From NCBI GenBank assembly GCA_037957365.1, contig JARHVA010000021.1, forward strand, positions 4,608,001-4,672,000: a DNA stretch of 64,000 nt, read 5' to 3'. Within the stretch, counting starts at the first letter, position 1, and every line of letters begins with the position of its first letter. The notes beneath the pieces are model-generated. The model had not been told where the DNA came from. It saw only the letters and a program-made list of their open reading frames with translations, and ran no database searches. This document shows, one piece after another, positions 62,520-64,000 of the stretch. The position numbers were made by a program, and so were the translations under genes. Source of the stretch: Torreya grandis. Its lineage: Eukaryota > Streptophyta > Pinopsida > Cupressales > Taxaceae.

Positions 62520-63050
62520 ATGAACCCTAACCTGTGTGCCAAGGTAAAGATCAAGATCGATAACATGTTAGTTGTTGGCATCATATATCCATTTTTTAAG
62601 TCCAAGTGGGTGATCCTAATGGTCATCATATTAAATAAGGATAGGTGTATCCACATTTGTTTCAACTATTGGATCCTCAATGCTACATGCATTATTGACC
62701 CTTTCCCTCACCCCTTCACTACATAAATCCTTGAGAGAGTAGTACGTTATGAGGTGTACATCTTCACTGATGGATTTTTAGGCTATCACCATGGTCAAAT
62801 TAAGGAGGAATACAAACTAAAATTCACCTTCACAACCAAATGGGGTTCTTTTTCTTATAATGTCATGCCTTTTATCTTTAACAATACACCTATTATTTTA
62901 TCTCACATAGTCACCATCGCTTTAAAATACTTCATCCACCAATTTCTCCAAATATATATGGATGATTGGACTATCTATGGGCTAGTGAAATATCACCATG
63001 ACAACCTACGAATCATTTTTAGCACTATTTTTAGATCTAGATATCCTTGA
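62520..63050 (+). pseudogene. Relic reverse transcriptase of the Ty3-type element
   Basis: A single frame is open over 531 bp with one internal stop (TAA at 62724-62726). N-terminal motifs read MNPNLCAKVKIKIDNML, GIIYP and IDPFPHPF. After the stop come ILERVVRYEVYIFTDGF and GYHHGQIKEEYKLKFTFT, then KWGSFSYNVMPF, and the catalytic YMDD box at 62955-62966 within QIYMDDWTIYGL. The enzyme would copy element RNA into DNA in virus-like particles. The first catalytic Asp (TDGF) and the YMDD Asp pair are both kept. Motif spellings are of the non-chromoviral plant Ty3 type, but I cannot assign the lineage by eye. Substitutions at usually conserved sites (for example FIFNNTP where PFGLKNAP is usual) add to the stop as signs of decay. 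Confidence 0.85.
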
Positions 63051-63700
63051 ACCTAAATAAATGTATTTTTGTAATACCCTTTGGAACATTGCTCAGCCAT
63101 GTGATTTGCAAGGAGGTCCTTCTTGTCAACCCTACCAAGGTTTCAATAATTCTTTAGTTAGATGAATCCACCACTTAACAAGATGTGAACACATTCTTGG
63201 GGCACATTGGTTATTACTATAAGTTCATATGACATTATGCTAAGATTACCATGCCAATGGAAGAGCTTATACATAAGAATGATTGATTTATATGGGGTGA
63301 GGCACAAGAAGAGGTGTTTGAGACACTCAATAATAAATTAATTAACATGCCAATATTGTAGTTCCTAGACCAGAACACTTTATTAGATGTGCACATTGAT
63401 GCTTTAGGCATAAATATTGGCACTATTTTTGCATAGCTAAGTGAAAACAATATTGACCATCTGATCTAATTTACAAGTAGAAATACCATGCCCCTAGAAA
63501 AAAACTACACCACCACCAAGTTCGAAGCATTGTAAATGATTTATACACTATAAAATTTCTAGCAGTGCTTGTTGGCCATTCCATTCATGTTCTTCACTGA
63601 TCATGAGTCCTTAAAATTACTTGGTAAACAAGCCATATCTCCATGGACACATCTGTCACTAGATCATCCTCTTTCAATTATTCTAGTTTTCAACGGTTGT
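63044..63700 (+). pseudogene. Relic connection domain and RNase H of the Ty3-type element
   Basis: Continues the reverse transcriptase in another frame (phase of 63044), with NLNKCIFVIPFGTLLSHVIC and EVLLVNPTKVSIIL, then NTFLGHIGYYYKF, HYAKITMPMEEL and FIWGEAQEEVFETL. The RNase H segment keeps VHIDALGINIGTIFA (first catalytic Asp), NYTTTKFEAL and FFTDHESLKLL (later Asp and His). About a dozen stops interrupt one constant frame from 63188. Several lie where the family has Gln or Arg (after KFI, after KND, after MPIL, after TIFA). RNase H would remove the RNA template. Ends near 63,700 at a frameshift into the next piece. Confidence 0.8.
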
Positions 63701-63704
63701 GAAG

Positions 63705-64000
63705 ATGAGTAATCAAACTTTAGGCCTTGACCACTTATCACGCCTCATCACTAGAAAGGATGCATGCCTAATTAAAGACAAAATTCTAGATGCATATTTG
63801 TGTAAGGTGTAGCACATCCTAGAAGACATGTCTAAGATTGATGTATTCTATAACTTTCAAGTCTCACCAAGAACTATTCCACTAAAGAAAGGAAGAAACT
63901 GGTTATCTGTGCCACCACCTATCAACTTAGTTAGAGAACTATATAAGTTGGATCATGATGAGATATTTCATAGATATGTTTTAAACCATGATTGAAAGGG
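63705..64000 (+). pseudogene. Start of relic integrase region, cut by the window edge
   Basis: A new frame begins with NQTLGLDHLSRLITRKDA, the usual segment after RNase H (x-x-D-x-L-S-R), and continues with one stop near 63810 through IDVFYNFQVSPRTIPLKK and VRELYKLDHDEIFHRYVLNHD. A His-rich zinc-binding integrase N-terminus would follow, and H-D-E-I-F-H-R may be its beginning. The catalytic core lies beyond the window. Stops show that it is not functional. Confidence 0.65.

Noticed and set aside
1..64000. tRNA, rRNA, CRISPR, bacterial-type operons or terminators
   Set aside because: None seen on either strand. The content is typical of eukaryotic repeat DNA.

Overview
The window looks like a piece of a large, repeat-rich plant nuclear genome. 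A gymnosperm or conifer-like genome is the best guess, inferred from very old, eroded LTR retrotransposons, visible A+T richness, few CG dinucleotides and no recognisable single-copy gene. No open frame in 64 kb is longer than about 140 codons. Every frame that can be recognised is a broken relic of a retroelement. There are no rRNA or tRNA genes, no CRISPR array and no intact host gene that I can support.

Layout. (1) 1-8,160: degenerate sequence, with a likely LTR at the left edge (40-367), a possible second LTR end with a primer-binding-like site near 1,280, a TATA-type promoter motif near 4,720, and a minus-strand coding relic at 7,560-8,116. (2) 8,167-11,814: a complete minus-strand LTR element with about 1.0-kb LTRs, a decayed tRNA-Met-type primer site, a polypurine tract and an exact 5-bp target duplication TGGAG. 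Its 1.6-kb interior holds only a short unrecognised coding relic. (3) 16,674-29,748: a 13.1-kb element with very long LTRs (about 5.1 kb each) around only 2.8 kb of interior. The interior carries a broken Pro/Tyr-rich then acidic open frame and no detectable pol. (4) 29,749-43,948: degenerate sequence with minus-strand coding relics, several local tandem duplications, and one member (33,127 onward) of a dispersed direct repeat, 'R'. (5) 43,812-56,880: a three-level nest. A second copy of R is split by a minus-strand LTR element (43,949-56,758, 0.4-kb LTRs, tRNA-Met-type primer site). That element is split by a minus-strand Ty3-like element (46,979-55,393, 0.9-kb LTRs, relic Gag zinc-finger region). 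(6) about 58,000-64,000: a plus-strand Ty3-type polyprotein relic, with gag, protease, reverse transcriptase, RNase H and the start of integrase in order, running off the right edge.

The parts do not form an operon or pathway. They record successive insertions and later decay. Three of the paired-LTR elements show no pol, so they would have needed enzymes from other elements. The Ty3 relic at the right edge is the only part with recognisable enzyme domains, and its stop codons often sit where Gln or Arg is expected, which fits loss by cytosine-methylation decay.
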